Source of the DNA: an uncultured Clostridia bacterium
GTDB lineage: Bacteria > Bacillota > Clostridia > UBA1381
Assembly: GCA_947631235.1 (NCBI GenBank)
Contig: CANRKO010000005.1
Span: forward strand, 102,554-166,553
Direction of reading: 5' to 3'
Length of the DNA stretch: 64,000 bases
Shown: one piece after another, positions 18,727-27,400 of the stretch
How positions within the stretch are numbered: position 1 is the stretch's first letter
Layout of the letters: each line of letters opens with the position of its first letter
Program-made: the position numbers and the translations under genes
The notes under the pieces: model-generated
Database searches by the model: none
Told to the model about the DNA's origin: nothing
The model's input: only the letters and a program-made list of their open reading frames with translations

Positions 18727-19437
18727 TTATTTCCTTTGTTTTATTGTCTTTGTACCCGAATATTCGTTCTTTATGCTCACGCATTTACCGTCCGCAACTA
18801 TAATATGGTCAAGCAGTCTTATACCCGCAAGACCGAGCGCGCGTTCTATCGTCCTTGTCGCCGTTATGTCGGCGTTTGACGCGACCGCTATACCGCTTGG
18901 GTGGTTGTGCGACAGCACGACGTATGACGCGTCGCACTTCACGGCTACGCGTACAAGCTGCGTTATGTCTATATCCATACTCTCAAAGCTGCCCTCGAAC
19001 ATACGCCTTTTATATATTATGCGGTTCTGCGCGTCAAGACAAATTATGTAAAAATTTTCACGTTCCACTCCGTCAAAGAGGTTGAGCAGGTATTTTTCGC
19101 ATGAGTCGCTGTCGAGTACGAGGCGGTTCACGTCGTAGCGCATGCCGTTGTAGTAGCGCAGAAATTCACCCAGTTCGCGTATGTACAGCGCCGTTTCCTC
19201 GCCGACGCCCATTATATCGGTCAGTTTCTCCTTCGGCGCACGGAACACCTCGGCAAAGCCGCCGCATTCGTTTATGAGGTTGTGCGCCGTTTCATTCGTG
19301 TCGGTTCGGCGTATTACCCTATGAAGGAGATACTCCAGCACTTTATGGTCATGCCATTTGGCGAAACCGCCGCGTTCAAAATCCATACGCATACGTTTCC
19401 TGTGACCCTCATGCACATTTTTCTTATTCCCCGCCAT
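18727..19437 (-). CDS. radC: RadC family JAB-domain protein
   Basis: 236 residues from the ATG at 19437, which has GGGGTG at 7 nt; an ATG five codons earlier lacks a site. The N-terminal half has helix-hairpin-helix-like segments. The C-terminal JAB/MPN metalloprotease fold keeps SHNHPSG, the metal-binding HxHPSG, and the AGIRLLDHIIVADG strand with the third ligand. The family was named for DNA repair, but its true role is unsettled. No partner gene is evident. Confidence 0.88.
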   Translation of the reverse strand: MAGNKKNVHEGHRKRMRMDFERGGFAKWHDHKVLEYLLHRVIRRTDTNETAHNLINECGGFAEVFRAPKEKLTDIMGVGEETALYIRELGEFLRYYNGMRYDVNRLVLDSDSCEKYLLNLFDGVERENFYIICLDAQNRIIYKRRMFEGSFESMDIDITQLVRVAVKCDASYVVLSHNHPSGIAVASNADITATRTIERALGLAGIRLLDHIIVADGKCVSIKNEYSGTKTIKQRK

Positions 19438-19528
19438 CGCTTTACACCCCATTTTTCGGATTTTGTATTATTATATATCAAATCGGTATATTTTGTCTAC
19501 GATTTTTTGAGATTTTGTTTAAGACCGC

Positions 19529-19560
19529 AAAAAAAGAGAACGCTTTGCGTTCTCTTTTTT
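19529..19560 (-). terminator. Terminator after rpmF
   Basis: AGAGAACGC and GCGTTCTCT enclose a TTT loop and are flanked by A7 and T6, so it can act on either strand. It ends the rplL-yceD-rpmF unit. Confidence 0.85.
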
Positions 19561-19577
19561 ACTTAATCAAAGCCGAA

Positions 19578-19760
19578 TTAGTCCTCAGCCTTCTTTACTA
19601 CTTCCTTGCCGTTGTAATAACCGCAGAATTTGCAAACAGTATGAGGCATTATATATTCGCTGCACTGGGGGCAAGCTACCATGTTGGGAGCCGTGAGCTT
19701 CCAGTTTGCGCGTCTTTTATTTCTTCTGGCTTTAGAAACTTTACCCTTAGGTACCGCCAT
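19578..19760 (-). CDS. rpmF: 50S ribosomal protein L32
   Basis: 60 residues. It begins MAVPKGKVSKARRNKRR and keeps both zinc CxxC pairs (CPQC and CKFC), so this is the zinc-containing form. It follows yceD by about 30 bp, an arrangement conserved across bacteria. Confidence 0.96.
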   Translation of the reverse strand: MAVPKGKVSKARRNKRRANWKLTAPNMVACPQCSEYIMPHTVCKFCGYYNGKEVVKKAED

Positions 19761-19791
19761 AGTTTACACCTCCATAACTTTCTCTGACCTG

Positions 19792-20298
19792 TTATTCATT
19801 GTCCTTCATAATATCCAAAAGCGCCGACCATCGCGGGTCGATATTTTCCTTTGAGCAGTCACATTCTCCCTCGTTGAGATCCTTGCCGCACTCGGGGCAA
19901 AGCCCCTTGCAGTCCTCTTTGCAGAGGTATTTACCCTCAACGTTCATAAGGAAGTTGTCGTATACAATATCGTCAATCTCAATTTCGGTGTCGCTGAACA
20001 GAATGACATCCGCATCGTCGTCTATACCGCTGTCCTCTCGCGCGAGATTTTCGTCAATATGAAAGCTTACCGGTACGGTAATTTCTTTCATACAGCGCGC
20101 GCAGTTCGTTATCATAACTCCCTCCGCGTCCGCACGCAGTACAAGCGATTTTCCGTTATCAGACACGCTGCCCTTTACCTTCAGCGGTTCGGGAAATCGG
20201 TATTCGCCCAGAAAATTCGTGTCGGGCAGTTTTACCTCGCCGTTTATTTCCAATCGTCCGCCCGTTTCTTTGAGTATTGAAGATACGTCTATTTTCAT
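19792..20298 (-). CDS. yceD: YceD/DUF177 family protein
   Basis: 168 residues. It has the family core CARCMKEITVPVSFHI and a C-terminal cysteine cluster LCPECGKDLNEGECDC, probably a metal site. The yceD-rpmF pair is conserved, and members are linked to 23S rRNA accumulation in plants and bacteria. The start has AGGAG. It lies only 37 bp after rplL with no terminator that I can see, where rpoB would usually be. Confidence 0.88.
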   Translation of the reverse strand: MKIDVSSILKETGGRLEINGEVKLPDTNFLGEYRFPEPLKVKGSVSDNGKSLVLRADAEGVMITNCARCMKEITVPVSFHIDENLAREDSGIDDDADVILFSDTEIEIDDIVYDNFLMNVEGKYLCKEDCKGLCPECGKDLNEGECDCSKENIDPRWSALLDIMKDNE

Positions 20299-20335
20299 GC
20301 TACGCTCCTACGCCTTTAAATTAAATCAGAGCAAA

Positions 20336-20710
20336 TTACTTCAATTCTACCTTAGCGCCAGCCTCTTCAAGCTTTGTCTTCATAGCCTCAGCCTCGTCCT
20401 TCGCAACCGCTTCCTTAACGGTGTTGGGTGCGCCGTCAACGAGAGCCTTAGCCTCTTTAAGACCGAGACCTGTAAGTTCTCTTACTACCTTGATTACGCC
20501 AAGCTTAGCAGCGCCCGCATCTGCAAGAACTACGTCAAACTCGCTCTTTTCCTCGGCAGCAGCCGCGCCGCCTTCACCTGCGCCGCCCGCTACCATTACG
20601 GGAGCAGCCGCGCTTACGCCGAACTCCTCTTCCATAAGCTTTACGAGTTCAGCAACTTCAAGTAACTTTAATTCCTTGATTTCATCAAGAATTGCATTGA
20701 TATCTGCCAT
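20336..20710 (-). CDS. rplL: 50S ribosomal protein L7/L12
   Basis: 124 residues. The N-terminal dimerisation helix is followed by an Ala/Gly/Glu hinge ([20 protein letters not shown]) and the C-terminal factor-binding domain [31 protein letters not shown] (seen as [20 protein letters not shown]). It forms the stalk that recruits translation factors. AGGAGG precedes the start. Normal length. Confidence 0.97.
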   Translation of the reverse strand: MADINAILDEIKELKLLEVAELVKLMEEEFGVSAAAPVMVAGGAGEGGAAAAEEKSEFDVVLADAGAAKLGVIKVVRELTGLGLKEAKALVDGAPNTVKEAVAKDEAEAMKTKLEEAGAKVELK

Positions 20711-20758
20711 TTTAGTTTCCTCCTAATTTCTAAAAATATAACCTTGGTTTCTTTTGAA

Positions 20759-21460
20759 TTACTCCGCGTCCGTCTTTTCTTCTTCTGCCGGAGTTTCAGC
20801 CTTTTCTTCTTCAGCCGGAGCCGGTTCCTCTGCGGGAGCCTCTTCTGTTTCGGCTGCCGTTTCTTCAGCCGGAGTTTCGGCTTTTTCTTCCTCGGCGGGA
20901 GCAGTTTCCTCCGCTGGAGTTTCCGCGTTTGTTTCGCCCGCTTTTTCGGCTACGAGGTCGGAAATTTCCTTACCGCCGTCAACGATAGCCTGCAAAGTAC
21001 GTGCGAGTGCGGAAATGGGTGAGTTCAGACTTCCCATCATCTTCGCGATCAATGTCTCAAAGCTCGGCGTAGACGCAAGTCTCTTAATCTCATCGAGAGT
21101 CATAACGGAGCCGTCCATAAAGCCTGACTTTATTTCAAGCTTGTCGTTTTCCTTCGCGTAGTCCGCGAGAACCTTTGCGGGAGCAACAGCGTCCTCGGAC
21201 GATACGGCGATAGCCGTCGGGCCGTGCAAAGCCTCTTCGAGCGCGTCGAGACCCACTTCCTTGGCGGCTCTCAAAAGCAGCGTATTCTTTATAACGAAAT
21301 ACTTTACATTCGCCTCTCTCAGCTTTGTACGAAGAGCCGTGTCCTCCTCAACGGTAAGACCGCGGTAATCGACGATCACGCCTGTCTGAGCGTCCTTTAA
21401 GACGTCTATGACCTCCGCAACCTGTGCTTTCTTTGTTTCCAATACCTTTGCACTTGGCAT
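20759..21460 (-). CDS. rplJ: 50S ribosomal protein L10 with a long acidic C-terminal tail
   Basis: 233 residues from the ATG at 21460 (AGGAGGTG at 8 nt). Residues 1-170 are a normal L10, starting MPSAKVLETKKAQVAEVIDV, the rRNA- and stalk-binding protein. Residues from about 177 to 233 are an added Glu/Ala/Pro/Thr tract made of imperfect repeats of the type AETPAEE and APAEEE. Typical bacterial L10 stops near 165-175. The tail lies just where L7/L12 dimers attach. Control is by the L10 leader upstream. Confidence 0.93.
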   Translation of the reverse strand: MPSAKVLETKKAQVAEVIDVLKDAQTGVIVDYRGLTVEEDTALRTKLREANVKYFVIKNTLLLRAAKEVGLDALEEALHGPTAIAVSSEDAVAPAKVLADYAKENDKLEIKSGFMDGSVMTLDEIKRLASTPSFETLIAKMMGSLNSPISALARTLQAIVDGGKEISDLVAEKAGETNAETPAEETAPAEEEKAETPAEETAAETEEAPAEEPAPAEEEKAETPAEEEKTDAE

Positions 21461-21484
21461 ATTTTGTTTCACCTCCTGTAGTTT

Positions 21485-21625
21485 GAATAAATATGCCTTC
21501 ATTACGTAAATAAAGAAGGCTCTTTGCCGTAGACGCAAAGAGCCATAGTAATCTCTACTATAATTCCTCGGCGGGGCTTACTTTCGGCTTACGCCGAACG
21601 CCTGCTGTCTACGGATTTATTCAAC
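21485..21625 (-). ncRNA. Ribosomal protein L10 leader (autoregulatory attenuator)
   Basis: The transcript from about 21625 shows the L10-leader hallmarks: AGACAGCAGG and GCCCCGCCGAGG elements, then a terminator-like hairpin GGCTCTTTGC/GCAAAGAGCC (21518-21544) and a U-rich stretch. The segment CCGTAGAC at the leader start (21614-21607) is perfectly complementary to GTCTACGG in the hairpin loop and stem (21534-21527), a plausible antiterminator or pseudoknot. Binding of L10-L12 to this RNA lowers rplJL expression in known systems. Confidence 0.85.
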
Positions 21626-21631
21626 CGTGAT

Positions 21632-21660
21632 ATTGTATCACAGTATGAATCTGTTGTCAA
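21632..21660 (-). promoter_or_regulatory. rplJL promoter
   Basis: On the minus strand TTGACA (21660-21655), a 17-bp spacer and TACAAT (21637-21632), beginning 10 bp after the rplA stop. Confidence 0.75.
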
Positions 21661-21669
21661 GGGCTTTTT

Positions 21670-22362
21670 TTAACCGAGCTTTGCCTGGTTAATCTTAATG
21701 CCGGGACCCATTGTCGAAGCTACAACGACGCTTCTCAGATACTGACCCTTCGCCGCTGCCGGCTTAGCCTTTATGATAGCGCCGATAAGAGCGTCAAAAT
21801 TCTCGCGAAGCTTATCCGCACCGAACGACGCCTTGCCTATCGGGCAGTGGATTATGTTGGTCTTGTCGAGTCTGTACTCAACCTTACCTGCCTTGATCTC
21901 GCTTACCGCCTTTGTAACGTCCATCGTTACCGTACCCGCCTTCGGCGACGGCATAAGTCCCTTAGGACCGAGAACCTTACCGAGACGACCCACAACGCCC
22001 ATCATGTCGGGAGTTGCTACGACAACGTCGAAGTCAAACCAGTTTTCACCCTGTATCTTCTGTACGAGTTCCATTTCGCCAACGTAGTCCGCGCCCGCAG
22101 TCTGAGCCTCGTCAGCCTTGGGGCCCTTCGCGAATACGAGAACCTTCGCGGTCTTACCCGTTCCGTGCGGCAGTACGATCGCGCCTCTTACCTGCTGGTC
22201 GGCGTGTCTTGAATCGACGCCGAGTCTTATATGAGCCTCAACCGTTTCGTCAAACTTTGCCTTAGCCGTTTTTGTGACGAGTTCCATAGCCTCGCCCGTG
22301 TCGTAAAGCTTTGACTTTTCAACAAGCTTTACGCTGTCCTGATATTTCTTTCCTCTAAACAT
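21670..22362 (-). CDS. rplA: 50S ribosomal protein L1
   Basis: 230 residues, normal length. It opens [16 protein letters not shown] and keeps the rRNA-binding stretches [19 protein letters not shown] and the [16 protein letters not shown] segment. L1 forms the mobile stalk at the E site and represses its own rplKA mRNA in many bacteria. GGAGGAAA precedes the start. Confidence 0.97.
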   Translation of the reverse strand: MFRGKKYQDSVKLVEKSKLYDTGEAMELVTKTAKAKFDETVEAHIRLGVDSRHADQQVRGAIVLPHGTGKTAKVLVFAKGPKADEAQTAGADYVGEMELVQKIQGENWFDFDVVVATPDMMGVVGRLGKVLGPKGLMPSPKAGTVTMDVTKAVSEIKAGKVEYRLDKTNIIHCPIGKASFGADKLRENFDALIGAIIKAKPAAAKGQYLRSVVVASTMGPGIKINQAKLG

Positions 22363-22425
22363 TTCTTTCCTCCTTCGTGGTCAAACAAGACTTCCGTCTC
22401 TCCCACCGTCTCAACAATATACCTA

Positions 22426-22851
22426 TTAGTCTCCGATAAGAACGCCCATACTTCTACAAGTACCGGCAATCATGCTCATGGCAGCCTCAAGACTTGCCGC
22501 GTTAAGGTCGGGCATCTTCTGCTCGGCTATCGCCTGCAAATCAGCCTTTGAAATCGTGGCTACCTTTGTCTTGTTGGGAACGCCACTGCCGCTTTCGATC
22601 TTACAAGCCTTCTTGATAAGAACCGCTGCGGGCGGCGTCTTTGTTACGAAAGAGAAAGAACGGTCTGCATACACCGTAATAACTACGGGGATTATAAGAC
22701 CTGCGTCCTTCGCCGTCTTTTCGTTAAATTCCTTCGCAAACTGCATAATGTTTACGCCGTGCTGACCGAGTGCCGGTCCGACCGGGGGCGCCGGGGTTGC
22801 TTTTCCGGCAGGAATTTGTAACTTAATGTATCCTGCAACCTTTTGTGCCAT
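22426..22851 (-). CDS. rplK: 50S ribosomal protein L11
   Basis: 141 residues from the ATG at 22851; the GTG nine bases upstream overlaps the ribosome site GGAGGTGG and is not used. The start [20 protein letters not shown] and the [11 protein letters not shown] segment are invariant features. It binds the GTPase centre of 23S rRNA. It shares the unit with rplA. Confidence 0.97.
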   Translation of the reverse strand: MAQKVAGYIKLQIPAGKATPAPPVGPALGQHGVNIMQFAKEFNEKTAKDAGLIIPVVITVYADRSFSFVTKTPPAAVLIKKACKIESGSGVPNKTKVATISKADLQAIAEQKMPDLNAASLEAAMSMIAGTCRSMGVLIGD

Positions 22852-22860
22852 AATGGCCAC

Positions 22861-22996
22861 CTCCTTGAAATTTTACAGCCGCCGATGCCAAAGACACCGC
22901 GGTGCATGTGGTAATTGCGAACCCTTAGGGTTCTCCCACTGTTACCAGAGGGAATATGAGAAAAGAATAAATCGCTTTATTCTTTAATCAACTTAG
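22861..22996 (-). promoter_or_regulatory. Structured nusG-rplK intergenic leader
   Basis: This 136-bp gap contains AAAGAATAAA/TTTATTCTTT (hairpin at 22962-22987), the palindrome AACCCTAAGGGTT bracketed by GTGG and CCAC, and the palindrome CACCGCGGTG. A conserved structured element here could be the L1 autoregulatory target; that is inference. Confidence 0.45.
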
Positions 22997-23521
22997 TCAG
23001 TCCATAAGCTCCACTTGCGTGTAGTCTATCTCTACGGGCGTTTCGCGTCCGAACATCGAAACGGCGACGTTTACCTTGCGCGTTTCGTTGTTTATGCTCG
23101 TAACCTTGCCCGAAAAGCCCTCCATGGGGCCCGATTTTATGGAAACAATATCGCCGACAGAAAAGTCGATTTCCTTCATGCGTATTACCTCAACGCCCAT
23201 TCTCTCGACTTCCGCGTCGGACAGCGGAACGGGCTTTGAGCCGGGGCCTACGAAACCGGTAACGCCGCGCGTGTTTCTCACGATGTACCAGCTTTCGTCG
23301 GTCATAACCATTTTAACGACGACGTAGCCGGGGAACAGCTTGCGCTTTACTACCCTTTTCTCGTCGCCCTTTTCCTCGACAACGTCCTCGGTGGGAACGC
23401 GCACGTCGAGAATTAAATCCTGCATACCACGGTTTTCAACAGACTTTTCTATATTGGCTTTAACCTTATTTTCATAGCCGGAGTATGTGTGAGCCACATA
23501 CCATTTTGCCTCTCCTGCCAT
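22997..23521 (-). CDS. nusG: Transcription termination/antitermination protein NusG
   Basis: 174 residues from the ATG at 23521 with AAAGGAGA upstream; the longer reading overlaps secE. The NGN domain begins KWYVAHTYSGYENKVKANIE and has KRKLFPGYVVVKM; the C-terminal KOW domain is VGDIVSIKSGPMEGFSGKV. NusG links RNA polymerase to ribosomes and termination. It lies in the classic secE-nusG order. Confidence 0.97.
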   Translation of the reverse strand: MAGEAKWYVAHTYSGYENKVKANIEKSVENRGMQDLILDVRVPTEDVVEEKGDEKRVVKRKLFPGYVVVKMVMTDESWYIVRNTRGVTGFVGPGSKPVPLSDAEVERMGVEVIRMKEIDFSVGDIVSIKSGPMEGFSGKVTSINNETRKVNVAVSMFGRETPVEIDYTQVELMD

Positions 23522-23555
23522 AACCGTTCTCCTTTCCGATTTTTTCAAACGGCGT

Positions 23556-23792
23556 TTATGCCGCCAGTATGCCGGAAAGCGCCTTAAACAGCTCTCCGAA
23601 AGCAATATCCAGCACGGAAAGGATTATCGTAACTATAATAATGAATACTATGATTACGCCGGTGTTGTGGATAAGCTGGTCTTTCGTGGGCCATGTGACC
23701 TTTTTAAGCTCCGCCTTCGTGTCCTTAAAGAACTTTACTGTTTTCTCACCGAAGCTGAGCTTTCTTCCGTTCGCTAAATTTGTATCAGCCAT
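23556..23792 (-). CDS. secE: Preprotein translocase subunit SecE
   Basis: 78 residues. An amphipathic segment with FFKDTKAELKKVTWPTKDQL is followed by a single membrane helix (about 45-66). This is the one-helix SecE of Firmicutes, which clamps SecY. AAGGATG precedes the start. It lies between rpmG and nusG. Confidence 0.96.
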   Translation of the reverse strand: MADTNLANGRKLSFGEKTVKFFKDTKAELKKVTWPTKDQLIHNTGVIIVFIIIVTIILSVLDIAFGELFKALSGILAA

Positions 23793-23831
23793 GTTTACAC
23801 ATCCTTACTTTAAAATAACGCTTGACGAGAC

Positions 23832-23981
23832 TTACTTCGTTTCCTTATGAAGAGTGTGCTTTCTGCAGAACTTGCAGTACTTATTCATCTCAAGTCTGTC
23901 GGGGTCGTTCTTCTTATTCTTCATCGTGTTATAGTTTCTCTGCTTACATTCCGAGCAAGCCAATGTGATTTTTACTCTCAT
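23832..23981 (-). CDS. rpmG: 50S ribosomal protein L33
   Basis: 49 residues: [19 protein letters not shown], then [17 protein letters not shown]. The two CxxC pairs (CSEC and CKFC) mark the zinc-containing form. It starts at the ATG at 23981 with GGAGGTG and stops at 23832. It is the first gene of rpmG-secE-nusG, as in other Firmicutes. Confidence 0.96.
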   Translation of the reverse strand: MRVKITLACSECKQRNYNTMKNKKNDPDRLEMNKYCKFCRKHTLHKETK

Positions 23982-24058
23982 TCTTTACACCTCCGCATCC
24001 GTATGTGTGGACTTCTTTTTCATATGCAAAAAAAAAGAAGCTTTTCTTCAGCCCTGTT

Positions 24059-24087
24059 ATTATAACATTGCTTTATGATGAAGTCAA
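24059..24087 (-). promoter_or_regulatory. rpmG-secE-nusG promoter
   Basis: On the minus strand TTGACT (24087-24082), a 17-bp spacer and a perfect TATAAT (24064-24059). The predicted start is near 24052. A small GAAG/CTTC hairpin followed by T9 lies in the first 25 nt of the transcript. Confidence 0.8.
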
Positions 24088-24114
24088 GCCCTTTTTTGAT
24101 TTTTTTGTAATTTT

Positions 24115-24474
24115 TTATTGCATATCCGAGCGCGGAGACGCGTATCCGTCGTCATTGCCTGTCGGCGCGACGGTCGGAGAGGGCGACGGCTCGGCGGGCG
24201 CGGGCGTCGGGCGTGTGTCAAGCTCGCCGCGCAGCGCGGCTATTTCGCCGTTGAGGCGTTCTATTTCCGCGTCCTTCTCGCTTATTTCCTGTTTCAGCTG
24301 TACGTTCTCCGACACCGCCGCCGCAGCCTCCCGTCCGTGTCCGCCGTTCATGTTCACGATTATTCCTATAACATACACGCACGCGAGTAAAAACGCCGTA
24401 ACGCACAGTATCGCTGCTATATATTTCTTGCTTTTTCTCGGCTTTGCCGTATTGAAATTAACGTAATTCGCCAT
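24115..24474 (-). CDS. Small membrane protein with coiled coil (unknown function)
   Basis: 119 residues. A short basic N-terminus precedes one membrane helix at about 18-41. A coiled coil at about 53-87 has heptad-like Leu/Ile/Glu/Lys spacing (VQLKQEISEKDAEIERLNGEIAAL), and a Pro/Thr/Ser tail ends the protein. The shape recalls divisome proteins such as FtsL/DivIC, but no family motif is clear and I do not assign it. It starts 18 bp after addA, with AAGGGG as ribosome site. Confidence 0.6.
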   Translation of the reverse strand: MANYVNFNTAKPRKSKKYIAAILCVTAFLLACVYVIGIIVNMNGGHGREAAAAVSENVQLKQEISEKDAEIERLNGEIAALRGELDTRPTPAPAEPSPSPTVAPTGNDDGYASPRSDMQ

Positions 24475-24492
24475 ATTTTCACGCCCCTTATG

Positions 24493-27400
24493 TTATAATT
24501 CTATCACACTATGCGTCGAAAATAAATACAAAAATTTATTTTTTACCTTAATTTTTAAAATTTTTTCCATAGCGCGTTCGTAAAGTTCCACCTGTCTGCG
24601 GTAGCGTTCACCGACCGCGCGCTGCTCCTCCTCCGTTTTGCAGCGGTCGGTTTTGTAGTCCGCGAGCGTTATATTGCCGTCCGCGTCCTCGAAGAACAGG
24701 TCGATAATTCCCTGCACGACGACGCTCTCGTTTTCGTATTCCTCGCCGAGACTCGCGTCGTACTCCCTCGCGGAAATTTCTATCTCGAACGGCTGCTCGC
24801 GGTATACGCGCTTTGCCGACAGCACGCTTTGACCCATATTGCCGCGGAAGAATTCGCACACGTTTTTACATATATTATCGGTTATCTCTCGGTCGCCCGC
24901 AATCTCGCTTTCTATCTGCCCCGCGTTCGCTATGCGTTTTATCTCTTCCGCAACAAAATCCTCGTACCCGCTTTCGCCGAGCGTTTTCATTTTGTCGAGG
25001 TCGATATACGCCATGACCTGATGGTGCGCCGTACCTATGCGTGCGCCGAGATTTTCGCCGCGCATGAACGCGGGCTTTGACGCCATGTAAACGGGGTTTT
25101 CATTGCGCGCGTTGTCCTCGTCAGCCATTTCCTTTATTGCCGTGACTGAGGTTTTTGCGGGTATCGCGCCGCTTTTCGGGTAACGGTAGCTGTATTCGAG
25201 TATATCTTTTACGGACTTGCGCCACGCGCTGTCGGTTTCCTCCGTAAGCGTTTCGGTTTCCCCGTTTTCGGACGCGTCGTCCGCCGAGGCGCACACGTCG
25301 CGGCATATCCAGCGTTCGTTGTCCGACTGCGCGACCGGTATTATCCAGTCGGCGAGACATTTCGCGTTTCGCTCTATATCCCACGGCATATCCTGTTTCA
25401 GCATTTCCCATGCGGCAAGCTTTTCTTCGTACTTTGCACGCGTGCCGAACTCATACGCCGCCGTCACGATAAGCTTTTCCCTCGCGCGCGTTGACGCGAC
25501 GTACAAGAGGCGCATTTCCTCGCTCAGCTGCTCCTGTCTGTTGACGTTGTTTACATATTCTTTGAAAAGCAGCGGCTTTACGTACATATCCTCGTAGTTG
25601 TAATAATCCATACCGATACCGAGTTTGTTATGCAGCGCGACGCGTGTTTCGTCGCCGGGGTGCATGTATTTTATCTCCTTGCCCGTACCGGCAAGCAGTA
25701 CGACGGGAAATTCAAGACCCTTGCTTTTGTGTATGGTCATAATGCGCACGACGTTGTGATTGGAATTTACAAGCTGCGCTCCGGCTATATCCTCGCGGCG
25801 GCGTTCCATTCTGCCTATGTAGCGTATAAAATTGAATATTCCCCTAAAACCCGACAATTCGTACCGCTTTGCGCGTTCGTAGAGCAGTCTCAAATTTGCC
25901 TGCGCTTCCTCGCCGCCCTCGGTCGCGCCCATAAGGTCGTATATGCCCGTTTCCTCGAGAAGCATCCATATAAGCGACGCTATCGACCTGCGCTTTACGT
26001 ACCCGCGCCACCGTTCAAGGTCGGCTGTAAAGAGACGGCAGCGTTTTTCGAGCCGCGTCTCCTCGTCCGTCGGGTTTTCGGGCGCAGCATAATTTACCAC
26101 AGCCCTGTAAAACGGACGCGCACCGCTCGCTATGCGTATTTTCGCAAGCTCGTTCTCCGTAAAGCCGCCTATCGGCGAACGCATTACGGCTAAAAGCGGT
26201 ATGTCCTGCATATGGTTGTTTATGACCGATATGAGCGACAGCATCAGTTTTATTTCGCGCCGCTCGAAGTATTCCTCCTTCTGTACAAACGCGCCTATGC
26301 CGCGCTTTTCAAGTTCCTCCGCGAAAACCGCGCCGTCCGTTTTTACCGATTTCATCAGAATTACTATGTCGCGGTACTCTATATCGCGGTATTTGCCTTT
26401 ATCGTATACCTTATAGTTTTCGTTTACAAGCTCCTTTATTCGTTCGGCGGCGGCAGACGCTTCCGCTCTCGCGCGGCTTGTTCCGCCGTCCTCCTCCTTT
26501 ACGGCGGCTACGCGGTACAGTTCGGCTTTGCCGCCGCGTTCGGGATATATATCCTTGTCCGCGTCGCGCCTTAAAACCTCGTTCCCCGTGTAATTGACGT
26601 CGCCCACCTCGTTTGTCATCATGCGCGAGAACACCGCGTTTATACTGTCTATTACCTGTATACGGCTGCGGAAATTCTGCGAGAGCGAGATGAGCGTTCC
26701 GCCGTCCGACCCGGCGTAAGCGCGACTCCTCTCCTTGAATATCATCGGGTCGCCGCCGCGGAAACGGTATATGCTCTGCTTCAGGTCGCCGACCATGAAG
26801 ATATTTTTGCAGTCCGTGGAGATAAGGTGGAAAATACTGTCCTGCAAGCCGTTCGTGTCCTGGTACTCGTCTATGAGTATCTCTCTGTACCTGTCCGCGT
26901 ACTCGCCGCGTATGCTCTCGTTTTCGGCAAACAGGCGGTAAGCCAGATGTTCCACGTCCGCAAAGCTTTTTATGTTGCGCGCCGCCTTTCTTTCCTCGTA
27001 CTTCGCCGAAAAAAGCTCCGCGAGCCACACGAGGTCGTCAGCCATGCGCTTGATTTCCCCGGCGTGGACGCTTTTGTTAAACTCGTCCTTGCTCACCGAC
27101 GGGAATAAGGCGCACGTCTCGCGGAAAAATTTCCTCGGTCCGTCGCATATGTTAAAATATTTCCGCCACGTTTCCTCGTCCGCGATTACCGATTTTGTGT
27201 ACCTGTTTCTGCCGCTGCCGAGATATGACGCGTCGGCTATACATTTGTTGTAAAATGTAACGAAATCTTCCCACTCCCGCGCGTTTTTGAGCATTTTCGC
27301 CGCATCGCGGCAGTTACCCGCCTTCTCCCACAGCGAACCCCAGTACACTGCGGGCTCAACGTCGGGAGGGGTGTCGTTTTTCATATCGTCAAGCAGCGTC

